A stretch of DNA of 64,000 bases from Sphingomonas aquatilis (lineage in GTDB: Bacteria > Pseudomonadota > Alphaproteobacteria > Sphingomonadales > Sphingomonadaceae), in assembly GCF_014196115.1 (NCBI RefSeq), contig NZ_JACIDB010000001.1, positions 682,001 through 746,000 of the forward strand, in the 5' to 3' direction. The position numbers and the translations under genes were made by a program. Numbering within the stretch: position 1 is the stretch's first letter; each line of letters opens with the position of its first letter. Under the pieces are notes generated by a model. That model was not told the DNA's origin, did no database searches, and worked only from the letters and a program-made list of their open reading frames with translations. This document shows, piece by piece, positions 26,782 to 35,909 of this stretch.

Positions 26782-26807
26782 TAGTGTGTTATTTGTTCAA
26801 CACACTA
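26782..26807. promoter_or_regulatory. Perfect inverted repeat upstream of the membrane-protein gene
   Basis: Arms TAGTGTGTT (26782-26790) and AACACACTA (26799-26807) are exact complements around an 8-base AT-rich spacer. The site is about 40 bases upstream of the minus-strand start at 26740, a position that would let a dimeric repressor block transcription. The regulator is not in this window, as far as I can see. Confidence 0.6.
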
Positions 26808-26953
26808 ATATCTTGGGTGTTTGGGCGCTTAGCGGACGAGGGGCCCCTAGCTCCGTCACTGCGACCTACGGGACGCAATGACGATGGGGTTCCGGTGGGT
26901 GTGACGGGCGACTCGCCTGAGCGGTGATGTGCCGCGCCGTCACCCACGCAGGG

Positions 26954-27304
26954 TCAGCGCTTGCCGACGCGGGCCTTGCGGGCGGCGTAGCGGGCGTCGC
27001 GCGCGGCCTTCATCTCCGCCTCGGTCGGGATGCGGGGCTTGGCCTTGGCAGCAGCTTCTTCGGCAGCGATGCGCGCGGCTTCGGCCGCGGCTTTCTTCTC
27101 GGCGATCGCCTGTTCGCGTGCGGCCTTCTTTTCGGCGCTCGCCTTGGCGCGCGCAGCTTCCTTGGCTTCGGCGGCGGCGATACGCTCGGCGAGCACCGCT
27201 TCGTCGACCTGCGGACGGTTGCGCAGCTTTTCGAGTGCGGCCTCCTTGGCCTTGGCGGACAGCGCGGCGCGCTCCTGGAACGTCTGGGGTTTGTAGGCGG
27301 CCAT
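26954..27304 (-). CDS. DUF6481-like Ala/Lys/Glu-rich protein
   Basis: A 116-residue protein starting MAAYKPQTFQERAALSAKAKEAALEKLR and then almost wholly a long charged alpha-helix of A/K/E/R, ending in RKARVGKR. This resembles the DUF6481 group of sphingomonads. The low complexity and basic tail suggest nucleic-acid binding or a structural role; no function is known. A 170-base divergent region separates it from the next gene, and its 5' leader is likely to contain both promoters. Confidence 0.65.
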   Translation of the reverse strand: MAAYKPQTFQERAALSAKAKEAALEKLRNRPQVDEAVLAERIAAAEAKEAARAKASAEKKAAREQAIAEKKAAAEAARIAAEEAAAKAKPRIPTEAEMKAARDARYAARKARVGKR

Positions 27305-27476
27305 GTGGTGAACGGTATTCCTTATTGTCGGGCTGACGGGTCGACGATGCGACCTCGGCGGCGTGCCGTTACAGCAAAACGTCGCATTCTCCAAAACGCT
27401 GCGTGTGGAACCGGCTCGCGGTGCGGCGGGCGAGCGTGTAGGGCGGCGCCTTTCGCCGCAACGAAGGACGCGATCG

Positions 27477-28139
27477 ATGACCCCGCGCGAGCTATTGGGA
27501 ACCGCCGAGGTGCCGGGCGGCGAGCCGCTGCGCCTGTTCCGCCGCGGTGGCGATTTCATGATCGTGCTGGAACGCAACGAGCTGATGAACAGCCGGATGA
27601 GCGGGTCGGAAGAGGCGCTCGCCGTCATGACGATCGAGCGGCTGGCGTCTCGCACCCCGCATCTGCTGATCGGCGGATACGGCATGGGATTTACGCTGCG
27701 CGCGGCCTTGACGGCATTGGGGCGGGATGCGCGTGTGACCGTGGCCGAGCTGGTGCCGGAGATTATCGCCTGGGCGCGTGGGCCGATGGTGGACCTGACC
27801 GCGGGCGGATTGGACGATCCCCGCGTGACGGTGCGGATGGGCGATGTCGCGGACGCGATCGGGGCGGGGACGTATGATGCGATCCTGCTCGACGTGGACA
27901 ACGGGCCTGACGGGCTGGTGCGCGCCGAGAACAACCGGCTCTATTCGAATCGCGGGCTGGCGGCGGCGCGGGTGGCGCTGGCACCGGAGGGCATATTGGC
28001 GGTGTGGTCTGCGGGGAAGGACGCGGCGTTCACCAAACGGCTGCGCGACGCCGGGTTCGAGGTGGACGAAGTGAGCGTCCGCGCACGCAGCAACGGCAAG
28101 GGCGCGATGCACACGATCTGGTTCGCGCGGAAGCGGTAG
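27477..28139 (+). CDS. Spermidine-synthase-like methyltransferase-fold protein
   Basis: A 220-residue protein with a Rossmann SAM-binding fold of the spermidine synthase type: HLLIGGYGMGFTLRAALTALG near residue 62, the acidic VAELVPEIIAW near 90, and DAILLDVDNGPDGL near 140, which is the characteristic D(I/V)DNGP segment. The enzyme might transfer an aminopropyl or methyl group; key polyamine-binding residues cannot be judged here. It is divergent from the DUF6481-like gene and ends at repeat B2. Confidence 0.8.
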   Translation: MTPRELLGTAEVPGGEPLRLFRRGGDFMIVLERNELMNSRMSGSEEALAVMTIERLASRTPHLLIGGYGMGFTLRAALTALGRDARVTVAELVPEIIAWARGPMVDLTAGGLDDPRVTVRMGDVADAIGAGTYDAILLDVDNGPDGLVRAENNRLYSNRGLAAARVALAPEGILAVWSAGKDAAFTKRLRDAGFEVDEVSVRARSNGKGAMHTIWFARKR

Positions 28140-28148
28140 GGCGCGGCG

Positions 28149-28240
28149 CCCTCACCCTTCCCACCCGGCTGCGCCGGGCGGGCCCCTTCCCTCTCCCAAT
28201 GGGAGAGGGAGGGAGGCGCGAAGCGCCGGAAGGGTGAGGG
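28149..28240. repeat. Palindromic repeat family B, copy 2
   Basis: CCCTCACCCTTC at the left and GAAGGGTGAGGG at the right (28229-28240), with an inner pair CTCTCCCAATGGGAGAG. Same layout as 8912-8996, and again between two convergent genes. Confidence 0.82.
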
Positions 28241-28277
28241 TCGCGACCTCGGGAACGATGACGCGTTCGTGCGTCTC

Positions 28278-29702
28278 CTACGCCGGCTCGCCGACGATCG
28301 TCTTCAGCTCCATGAAGTCGGCGATGCCGTATTTGCCGCCCTCGCGACCGTTGCCCGATTGCTTGAAGCCGCCGAACGGCGTGCCGACCGGGCCGCTCCA
28401 GCCGTTGATCGTGACGAGGCCGGCGCGCAGCCGCGGCGCCACCTTGGCCGCTTCCGCCGGATCGCCGGAGATCGCCGCCGACAGGCCATATTCGGTGGCA
28501 TTGGCCAGGCGCACGGCCTCGTCGCGGTCCGTGTAGCGGGTGATCGTCGCGACCGGGCCGAATGTCTCTTCGCGCGCGATGCGCATGTCGGGCGTTACAT
28601 CGGCGAAGACGGTCGGGCGGACATAATAGCCGGCGTTGCGACCATCGGGACGACCGGGGCCGCCGGTGACGAGTGTCGCGCCCTCGTCGATCGCCGACTG
28701 GATCAGCGCCTGGATCTTGTCGAACTGCGCCTTGTTGACGACTGGGCCGATGTGGGCGCCCATCTCGGCGGGGTCGCCGACGGGCACGGATTCGAAGATC
28801 GCCTTGGCGACCTGCGCCGCTTCCTCCGCCTGGCTGTCATGGACGAGCAGGCGGGTGGGCGCGATGCAGCTTTGCCCCGAATTGGCGAGCACGCCCTGTA
28901 GCGTCGGCGGCAATACGCTGGCGAGGTCCGCGCCCTCCAGCACCAGATTGGGGGCCTTGCCGCCCAATTCCTGATGCACGCGCTTGACGGTCGCCGCCGC
29001 AGCCTGTGCCACCGCGATGCCGGCGCGCGTCGATCCGGTGAAGCTCACCATATCGACGCCGGGGTGGGCCGACAGCGCCGCGCCGACCGTGGGGCCGTCG
29101 CCGTTGATGAGGTTGAAGACACCCGCGGGTACGCCCGCTTCGTGCAGGATTTCGGCGAGGATCATCGCGCAGCTTGGCGCTTCCTCGGACGGCTTGAGAA
29201 TCATCGTATTGCCGGCAGCAAGCGCGGGCGCGACCTTGGCGCAAATCTGGTTGAGCGGCCAGTTCCACGGCGTGATCATCGCGACGACGCCGATCGGTTC
29301 GTGGACGACGCGCGCCTTGCCGACCTGTTCGGAGAAGGTGAATTCGCGCAACGCCTTCACCGTGCCCATCAGGTAACCGAGGCCCGCGGGCGCCTGTGCC
29401 GCCTGCGCGAAGCCGACTGGCGCACCCATTTCCTGGCTGACCGCTTTGGCGAGATCGGGGATGCGGCTCTTGTACACCTCGATCACGCGGTCGAGCAGGT
29501 CGGCGCGCTCCTCCGGCGTGGTCTGCGAGAACGTCTCGAACGCGCGGGTCGCGGCGGCAACCGCCTTGTCGACATCGGCCTGCGTGCCGAGCGTGATCGT
29601 CGTCACTGCCTGTTCGGTCGACGGATCGATGACGTCATAGGGGCGGCCACCCTCGCTCGCCACCCAGGCGCCGTCGATGTAGAAGGTGAGGGGATCAGTC
29701 AT
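28278..29702 (-). CDS. NAD(P)-dependent aldehyde dehydrogenase family protein
   Basis: A 474-residue ALDH. The cofactor and active-site blocks are clear: ITPWNWPLNQICAKVAPALAAGNTM, the glutamate in HQELGGKAPNLVLEGAD, and the catalytic Cys in NSGQSCIAPTRLLV. It oxidises an aldehyde to an acid; the substrate cannot be told, though the sequence resembles general or betaine/vanillin-type family members. The start at 29702 (MTDPLTFYIDGAWV) is preferred, since a longer frame runs into the divergent promoter of the next gene. Confidence 0.9.
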   Translation of the reverse strand: MTDPLTFYIDGAWVASEGGRPYDVIDPSTEQAVTTITLGTQADVDKAVAAATRAFETFSQTTPEERADLLDRVIEVYKSRIPDLAKAVSQEMGAPVGFAQAAQAPAGLGYLMGTVKALREFTFSEQVGKARVVHEPIGVVAMITPWNWPLNQICAKVAPALAAGNTMILKPSEEAPSCAMILAEILHEAGVPAGVFNLINGDGPTVGAALSAHPGVDMVSFTGSTRAGIAVAQAAAATVKRVHQELGGKAPNLVLEGADLASVLPPTLQGVLANSGQSCIAPTRLLVHDSQAEEAAQVAKAIFESVPVGDPAEMGAHIGPVVNKAQFDKIQALIQSAIDEGATLVTGGPGRPDGRNAGYYVRPTVFADVTPDMRIAREETFGPVATITRYTDRDEAVRLANATEYGLSAAISGDPAEAAKVAPRLRAGLVTINGWSGPVGTPFGGFKQSGNGREGGKYGIADFMELKTIVGEPA

Positions 29703-29811
29703 CGCATCGCTCTCCAACGGATTTCCATCGATAGTGCGATGCGCCGGGATCGGTTGCAACCCGAAACGCGTATCGCGGGTTGGGGCGGGGCACGAGAAGG
29801 ACGGACGGCAT

Positions 29812-30789
29812 ATGAGCGAACGCGTCGCACGCATCACCCGCACCGGCGGGCCGGAGGTGATCGAATGGGTCGACGTCGACCTGCCGCCGCCCCGGCCGGG
29901 CGAGGTGCGGATGCGCCACCATGCGGTCGGCCTGAACTATATCGACACCTATCATCGCAGCGGCGTCTATCCGGTCGACCTGCCGGCGGGGCTGGGCAGC
30001 GAGGCGGCGGGTGTGGTCGAGGCGGTGGGTGAGGGCGTAGATGGCCTGTCGGTGGGCGATCGGGTCGGCACGTTCGGGCCGTCGCGCGGCGCCTATGCCA
30101 CGGCACGCAACGTCGCCGCGAAACAGCTTTTCCGGTTGCCCGACGATGTCGACGATCGCACCGCCGCCGCAATGCTGCTGAAGGGGTGTACGGTCGAAGC
30201 GCTGGTCGACCGCTGCGCGCGCGTGCAGCCGGGGCAGACGGTGCTGGTGTGGGCGGCGGCGGGCGGTGTCGGGCAGCTGATGACCGGCTGGCTGAAGGCA
30301 ATAGGCGCGACGGTGATCGGTACGGCCGGCACGCAGGCGAAGGCGGAGCATGCGCGGGCAGCGGGCGCGGATCACGTGCTGCTCCACCGCGACGAGGATG
30401 TCGTGGCGCGCGTCAAGGACATGACCGATGGCGCGGGCGTCGCAGTGGTGTTCGATGGCGTTGGTATGGCGAGCTGGGAGCGGACGCTGGCCGTGACCGC
30501 GCGGCGCGGCCTAATCGTCAGTTACGGCAATGCCGGCGGCGCGGTGACGGGCGTCAATTTGGGCGTGCTGGCGGCCAAGGGGTCGCTGTTCGTGACCAGG
30601 CCGACGCTGTTCGATTATTACGTCACGCCCGACGAACGGCAGGCGGGGATCGAGCGGCTCTATACGATGCTGCGATCGGGCGCGATCCGGCCCGAGATCG
30701 GTCAGACCTTCGCGCTGGAGGACGCGGCGGACGCGCATCGGGCGCTGGAAGCGGGCGAGACGCGGGGGAGCACGATCCTGACCGTCTGA
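29812..30789 (+). CDS. qor: Zinc-free quinone oxidoreductase (MDR superfamily)
   Basis: A 325-residue medium-chain dehydrogenase/reductase. It has the QOR features MRHHAVGLNYIDTYHRSGVY, GSEAAGVVEAVGEGV and the NADPH-binding VWAAAGGVGQLMTGWLKAIGA near 145-165, and lacks the zinc ligands of alcohol dehydrogenases. It reduces quinones with NADPH. The ATG at 29812 is preceded by GAGAAGGACGG. Divergent from the aldehyde dehydrogenase gene. Confidence 0.92.
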   Translation: MSERVARITRTGGPEVIEWVDVDLPPPRPGEVRMRHHAVGLNYIDTYHRSGVYPVDLPAGLGSEAAGVVEAVGEGVDGLSVGDRVGTFGPSRGAYATARNVAAKQLFRLPDDVDDRTAAAMLLKGCTVEALVDRCARVQPGQTVLVWAAAGGVGQLMTGWLKAIGATVIGTAGTQAKAEHARAAGADHVLLHRDEDVVARVKDMTDGAGVAVVFDGVGMASWERTLAVTARRGLIVSYGNAGGAVTGVNLGVLAAKGSLFVTRPTLFDYYVTPDERQAGIERLYTMLRSGAIRPEIGQTFALEDAADAHRALEAGETRGSTILTV

Positions 30790-31001
30790 GGCCTTGGGTC
30801 GCGGGCGTGAAGAGAAAAGGGGCAGTCACCCTGTCGGGGTGGCGCAAGTCGTTCGAGGGCATCGTGCTGTAAAAGCCGGGTAATGGTCGCACGCAATCGG
30901 ATAGACGAAGCAATAGGCGCCGGCTGCATGAACGGTTTGTCATTCTGACGTCTTGATCGTGCCATCGATCGTCGGGCATGGCGGGCGCCGGAGTGTCGCC
31001 A

Positions 31002-34000
31002 ATGTCCCAGAATTCGGTTTTCTACGATGCCAGCGGTCGGCGTAAACGGCGGTTTACGCTGGCGGTCGTCGCGTTCGTGCTGTTGCTCGTGCTGTCGGTC
31101 GCGATGTTCGCGGTGTCGATCGGCGCGGTCCCGGTCGCGCCGCTGCTGCCCGTGGAGGTCGAGCGGCCGCCGCTCCAGCGGCTGGCGGCGCCGCATGGCG
31201 TGTTGCGACGCGCGCGGCGCAGCATCGCTTATTATGAGAACAAGCTGTTCGGCACCGCGGCGCGCAAGCCGGCGGCATCGGGCAATCCGACGCTCGCCAT
31301 CGCCTTTCACACGCCCTGGGACCCGTCGAGCGCCGCGAGCCTTCGCCGTCATGTCGAACAGCTCGACTGGGTGATCCCGGGCTGGGTCTCGGTAACGGGC
31401 CCCAACCACCAGATCACCGTGTTCCGCGACACCGCCGGCCGCACCATCCTGAACAAGGCGATCCACCGTCCGGTGGTGTTGCCGATGATCCAGAATGCGC
31501 TGAACGGCAATTGGGACGGCAAGGGCACCGCCGCGCTGATGGCTGATCCGAAGGCGCGCGCGGCCTTCCTCGACAAGCTCGTGCCCTGGCTCGCCACCAA
31601 TCGCGCGGGCGGCGCCTTCTTCGACTTCGAGAATCTGCCCGCCAGTGCGCAGGCCAACTACCGCGCCTTCCTGGCCGATGCGCAGCGCCGCTTCGCGCCG
31701 CGCGGCTGGGTGGTCGCGATCGCGGCGCCGGTCGGCAATCCGGAATGGAACCTGCCCGCCTACGCCAAGGTCACCGACAAGATCTTCCTGATGGCGTATG
31801 ACGAGCATGAAACCTCGGGCGAGCCTGGGCCGATCGCGTCGCAGCATTGGTTCGTCGAACAGGTCGCCAATGCCTCGCGCGGGATCCCGCCGCAGAAGCT
31901 GGTCGTGGCGATCGGCTCCTACGCCTACAATTGGTCGCCGGCCGGCAACGACGCGATGAGCGTCGAGGAAGCGTGGCAGGCCGCACGCGATTCGGGCACG
32001 GTCCCGACCTTCGACCCGGTCAGCGGCAACAGCAGCTTCGCCTATAAGGAAGGCGACGAGAGCCATGTCGTCTGGCTGCTCGATGCGGCGTCCGCCTATA
32101 ACGAGATGACTTTCCTGCAGCGCGCGGGCATCGGCAGCATTGCGCTGTGGCGCCTGGGTGCCGAAGACCCCAGCGTGTGGAAGCTGTTCGGCCGCGATCA
32201 CCGCACGCTGCCGCCGGCCAGCGTCATCGATACGATCCCCGCGGGCACCGACGTCGACATCGAAGGACCGGGCGAAATCCTGAAGGTGGCCGGCACGCCC
32301 GTCACCGGCCAGCGGTCCGTGGTCACCGGCCCCAATGGCGCGATCACCGACGTGCGCTTCGATCGCCTGCCGGCACCGCTGGAAGTGGACCGTACCGGCT
32401 ATCGCAAGAAGCTGCTCGCGCTGACCTTCGACGATGGACCGGACCCCAAGTGGACGCCCCAGATCCTCGACGTGCTGAAGCGCGAACATGCCCCAGGCAC
32501 CTTCTTCATCGTCGGGGAGAATGCGCTGACGCAGCGGCCGCTGTTGCAGCGGATGATCATGGAAGGCCATGAGATCGGCAGCCACACCTATACTCACCCC
32601 AATCTCGCGACCTCGTCGCCGGGGCAGGTGCTGTTCGAGTTGAATGCCAACCAGCGCCTGTTCCAGGCCTTCACCGGCCGATCGCTGCGCCTGTTCCGCG
32701 CGCCCTATTTCGGTGATGCCGAGCCGAGCACCGCGGACGAACTGGGGCCGGTGCTCCAGGCGCAGAACCGCGGTTATGTCTCGGTGGGTCTGCACGTTGA
32801 TCCGGACGACTGGAAGCGGCCGGGCGTGCAGGCGATCATCGACCGGACGATCGCGCGGGTCACGGATGGTCCCGCCAACTGCACCAACGATTCGCCCGTC
32901 GATTGCAGCCGCAATGTGATCCTGCTGCACGATGCCGGCGGCAATCGTGCCGAGACGGTCGCGGCGCTGCCGGTGATCATCGATCGGCTGCGGGCGATGG
33001 GCTATCACTTCGTGCCCGTCTCGACGCTCGCCGGCCTGTCGCGCTACGCGTCGATGCCGCCGATCAGCGCCAGCGATCAGCTCGCCGCGCGTGTCGACCT
33101 CGGGCTGTTCAGCGTATTGGGCTTCATCGTCGTCGCGCTGCACTGGATGTTCGCGATCGCGATCACCGTCGGCATCCTGCGCGCGCTCGCGCTGTCGGCC
33201 CTGGCGCTGATCCAGGCGCGGCGCGAGGGACGCGAGGTGTTCCCCGCGATCGACCCGACGCGCTTCGTGACGGTGATGATCCCTGCGTACAACGAAGAAC
33301 GCGTGATCGAACGCGCGGTCCGCGGCGTGCTCGCCTCCACCGATGTCGCGATCGAGGTGATCGTGATCGACGACGGGTCGAAGGATCGCACCTCCGCCGT
33401 CGTGGCGGAGGCGTTCGGCGACGATCCGCGCGTCCGCCTGCTGACGCTGGAGAATGGCGGCAAGGCGCGTGCGCTCAACACCGCACTGGCGCAGGCGAAG
33501 GGCGAGATCGTCATCGCGCTCGACGCCGATACGCAGTTCGAACCGACGACGATCGCACGCCTCGCCCGTTGGTTCGACGATCCGAAGCTGGGCGCGGTCG
33601 CGGGCAATGCCAAGGTGGGCAACCGCGTGAACCTCGTCACCAAGTGGCAGGCGCTGGAGTATATCACCGCGCAGAACCTGGAGCGGCGGGCGTTCGCGCG
33701 CCTCAATGCGATCACCGTGGTGCCGGGCGCGGTCGGCGCGTGGCGGCTGGCGGCGATCCAGCAGGTCGGTGGCTATCCGCACGATACGCTGGCCGAGGAC
33801 CAGGACCTTACCATCGCGATCCAGCGCGCGGGCTGGGCCGTCCGCTACGATCAATATGCGGTGGCGTGGACCGAGGCGCCCGAGACGTTCCGCGCGCTCG
33901 CCAAACAGCGCTTCCGCTGGGCATTCGGGACGCTGCAATGCCTGTGGAAGCATCGCTCGGCGATCGGCAGCAGCCATCCGCGGGGGCTGGGCTGGATCGG

Positions 34001-34373
34001 CCTGCCGCAGGCGATCGTGTTCCAGATCCTGCTTGCCGCGATCAGCCCGATCATCGACTTGGCGTTGCTCGTCAGCTTCGTCGTCACCTATCTCGACGTG
34101 CAGGCGCATGGTTGGGCGCAGACGAGCCATGACGTCTACACGATGCTGACCTTCTGGGCGGTGTTCACGACGATCGACCTCCTGGCGGCAACGGTCGCCT
34201 TCGCATTGGAACGGCGCGAGAAGTGGAGCCTGTTGTGGCTGCTGATCCCGCAGCGCGTCGGCTATCGCCAGATCATGTATTACGTCGTGTTGAAGGCGAT
34301 CACGCAGGCGATGCGCGGACCGATGGTCGGCTGGGGCAAATTGCAGCGCACCGGCCGCGTGCAGGCGGGGTGA
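31002..34373 (+). CDS. Three-domain polysaccharide protein: GH18-like hydrolase, NodB deacetylase, GT2 synthase
   Basis: A 1,123-residue membrane protein. Order: membrane helix (about 20-45); GH18-type domain with FFDFEN near residue 206 (the DxE active-site motif) and MAYDEHE near 266; NodB polysaccharide deacetylase with TFDDGPDP near 475, SHTYTH near 530, RAPYFGD near 567 and ILLHDAGG near 645; a membrane helix near 705-735; GT2 glycosyltransferase with IPAYNEE near 760, ALDADT near 840, AEDQDL near 930 and QRFRW near 970; then several C-terminal helices. It unites in one chain what PgaB (deacetylase and hydrolase) and PgaC (synthase) do as two proteins, so beta-linked N-acetylglucosamine polymer synthesis is likely, but product is inferred. 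ATG at 31002 has GGAG upstream. Confidence 0.88.
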   Translation: MSQNSVFYDASGRRKRRFTLAVVAFVLLLVLSVAMFAVSIGAVPVAPLLPVEVERPPLQRLAAPHGVLRRARRSIAYYENKLFGTAARKPAASGNPTLAIAFHTPWDPSSAASLRRHVEQLDWVIPGWVSVTGPNHQITVFRDTAGRTILNKAIHRPVVLPMIQNALNGNWDGKGTAALMADPKARAAFLDKLVPWLATNRAGGAFFDFENLPASAQANYRAFLADAQRRFAPRGWVVAIAAPVGNPEWNLPAYAKVTDKIFLMAYDEHETSGEPGPIASQHWFVEQVANASRGIPPQKLVVAIGSYAYNWSPAGNDAMSVEEAWQAARDSGTVPTFDPVSGNSSFAYKEGDESHVVWLLDAASAYNEMTFLQRAGIGSIALWRLGAEDPSVWKLFGRDHRTLPPASVIDTIPAGTDVDIEGPGEILKVAGTPVTGQRSVVTGPNGAITDVRFDRLPAPLEVDRTGYRKKLLALTFDDGPDPKWTPQILDVLKREHAPGTFFIVGENALTQRPLLQRMIMEGHEIGSHTYTHPNLATSSPGQVLFELNANQRLFQAFTGRSLRLFRAPYFGDAEPSTADELGPVLQAQNRGYVSVGLHVDPDDWKRPGVQAIIDRTIARVTDGPANCTNDSPVDCSRNVILLHDAGGNRAETVAALPVIIDRLRAMGYHFVPVSTLAGLSRYASMPPISASDQLAARVDLGLFSVLGFIVVALHWMFAIAITVGILRALALSALALIQARREGREVFPAIDPTRFVTVMIPAYNEERVIERAVRGVLASTDVAIEVIVIDDGSKDRTSAVVAEAFGDDPRVRLLTLENGGKARALNTALAQAKGEIVIALDADTQFEPTTIARLARWFDDPKLGAVAGNAKVGNRVNLVTKWQALEYITAQNLERRAFARLNAITVVPGAVGAWRLAAIQQVGGYPHDTLAEDQDLTIAIQRAGWAVRYDQYAVAWTEAPETFRALAKQRFRWAFGTLQCLWKHRSAIGSSHPRGLGWIGLPQAIVFQILLAAISPIIDLALLVSFVVTYLDVQAHGWAQTSHDVYTMLTFWAVFTTIDLLAATVAFALERREKWSLLWLLIPQRVGYRQIMYYVVLKAITQAMRGPMVGWGKLQRTGRVQAG

Positions 34374-34386
34374 GGGACAGCGCGCC

Positions 34387-35061
34387 GTGTTCCGAACACG
34401 CGTAAAGGTGTGTTGCATCGCGTCACGTGCCGAGGCGGACATGGCGACCGCCGCCGGGGCGGATGCATTGGGCTTGGTGGCGCGGATGCCATCAGGCCCC
34501 GGGCCGATCCCCGATGACCGGATCGCCGACATCACGGCGGCGGCCCCGCCGCCCGTCGCCACGTTCCTGCTGACGTCGGAAACCACGGCGGAGGCGATCG
34601 CGGAGCATGTGTTACGAACGCAGCCGACGACGGTGCAAATCGTATCGCATATCGATGTCGCGGAGTCCCGTGAGCTTGCGGAACGGCTTCCCCACGTCCG
34701 TCGGGTACAGGTGATCCACGTCGAGGGGCGCGAAGCCCTCGACATGATCTCCCTGTATTCCCCGCACGTCCACGCATTCCTTCTCGATTCCGGCCGGCCG
34801 AATGCGACGATCGCGGAATTGGGCGGCACGGGCAGGGCGCATGACTGGGCGGTCAGCGCCGACTTCATCCGGGCCAGCACGCGTCCGGTCTTTCTGGCCG
34901 GCGGCCTGTCCGCGAGCAACGTGGGCGAGGCGATCCGCAAGGTGAGGCCATATGGGCTCGACCTGTGCTCCGGTGTACGGACGGACGGTCATCTCGACGC
35001 GGCCAAGCTCGACGCATTCATGCATGCCGTGCGCGCGGCCGACATGGCGATGTCTCGATAG
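34387..35061 (+). CDS. Phosphoribosylanthranilate isomerase homologue (TrpF-like, divergent)
   Basis: A 224-residue TIM-barrel protein. The TrpF cysteine is kept in VKVCCIAS and the catalytic Asp in AFLLDSG; FLAGGLSASNV and YGLDLCSGVR resemble the phosphate-binding end of the barrel. However, the usual QLHG motif is QIVS here, SSGVE is CSGVR, and the CGIT motif is CCIA. So it may be a paralogue with another role. It follows the large polysaccharide gene by 13 bases, away from trp genes. Confidence 0.6.
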   Translation: MFRTRVKVCCIASRAEADMATAAGADALGLVARMPSGPGPIPDDRIADITAAAPPPVATFLLTSETTAEAIAEHVLRTQPTTVQIVSHIDVAESRELAERLPHVRRVQVIHVEGREALDMISLYSPHVHAFLLDSGRPNATIAELGGTGRAHDWAVSADFIRASTRPVFLAGGLSASNVGEAIRKVRPYGLDLCSGVRTDGHLDAAKLDAFMHAVRAADMAMSR

Positions 35062-35156
35062 ACTGTCGTGCCGTGAGCCGGCAAACGTCGGCAGAATGGC
35101 ATCGCCTTCCCGGCGCGCGAGGTTTACGAACGGTTGCACGCGTTTAGGGAGCCTGC

Positions 35157-35909
35157 ATGATCCGTCCGTTGCTGTTTCTGGCGTCGCTGTTCGCTGCCGC
35201 TCCGGCGATTGCGCAGGCCAAGCCGCCGCTGGTGCTGGCGGCGGCCAGTCTGCAGGAATCGATGACCGCCGCGGCCGACGCCTGGGCGAAGCGAGGCCAT
35301 CCGCGGCCCGTCATCTCCTTCGCCGCCTCGTCCGCTCTGGCGCGGCAGGTAGAGGCGGGGGGCGATGCCGATCTGTTCGTGTCGGCAGACCAACAGTGGA
35401 TGGACGCGCTCGCCGCGAAGCGACTGATCGTGCCGGCAAGTCGCGTCACCTTCCTGGGCAACCAGCTGGTGGTCATCGCCGCAAAGGACAATCCGGTGCG
35501 CATTCCGGTACGTCCGCCCGCCGCGCTGGCGCGGGTATTGGGCGCGGGGCCGCTCGCCATGGCGGATGCACCGGTCCCGGCGGGCCAATATGGCGAGGCG
35601 GCATTGAAATCGCTCGGTGTGTGGGGTGCGGTCGCGCCCAAGGTGGTGCGCGGCGACAGCGTCCGCGCGGCACTGACATTGGTCGAACGCGGCGCAGCGC
35701 CGCTCGGGATCGTTTATGCCACCGATGCCAAGGCGTCGGCCAAGGTGCGGATCGCGGGCGTGTTTCCGGCGAGCAGCCATCCGCCCGTCACCTATCCGAT
35801 CGCGCGCCTCGCCCGATCGACGAACCCGGAAGGCGAGCGGTTCCGCCGCTTCCTGATCAGTGCGCCGGGCAAAGCGATCTTCCGCCGTTACGGGTTCCTG
35901 CCCCGCTGA
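35157..35909 (+). CDS. modA: Molybdate-binding periplasmic protein
   Basis: A 250-residue secreted protein with a signal peptide (MIRPLLFLASLFAAAPAIAQA). Family landmarks are LVLAAASLQESMTAAADAWA, FAASSALARQVEAGGDADLFVSAD and ADAPVPAGQYGEAAL, the anion-binding segments of ModA. It captures molybdate (or tungstate) and hands it to ModBC. The stop overlaps modB as TGATG (35907-35911). Confidence 0.95.
   Translation: MIRPLLFLASLFAAAPAIAQAKPPLVLAAASLQESMTAAADAWAKRGHPRPVISFAASSALARQVEAGGDADLFVSADQQWMDALAAKRLIVPASRVTFLGNQLVVIAAKDNPVRIPVRPPAALARVLGAGPLAMADAPVPAGQYGEAALKSLGVWGAVAPKVVRGDSVRAALTLVERGAAPLGIVYATDAKASAKVRIAGVFPASSHPPVTYPIARLARSTNPEGERFRRFLISAPGKAIFRRYGFLPR

Noticed and set aside
30702..34940. 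A very long open frame on the minus strand across the three-domain gene
   Set aside because: It is antisense to a gene with clear catalytic motifs, is very rich in Arg/His/Asp and has no domain. High GC keeps stop codons out of this frame.
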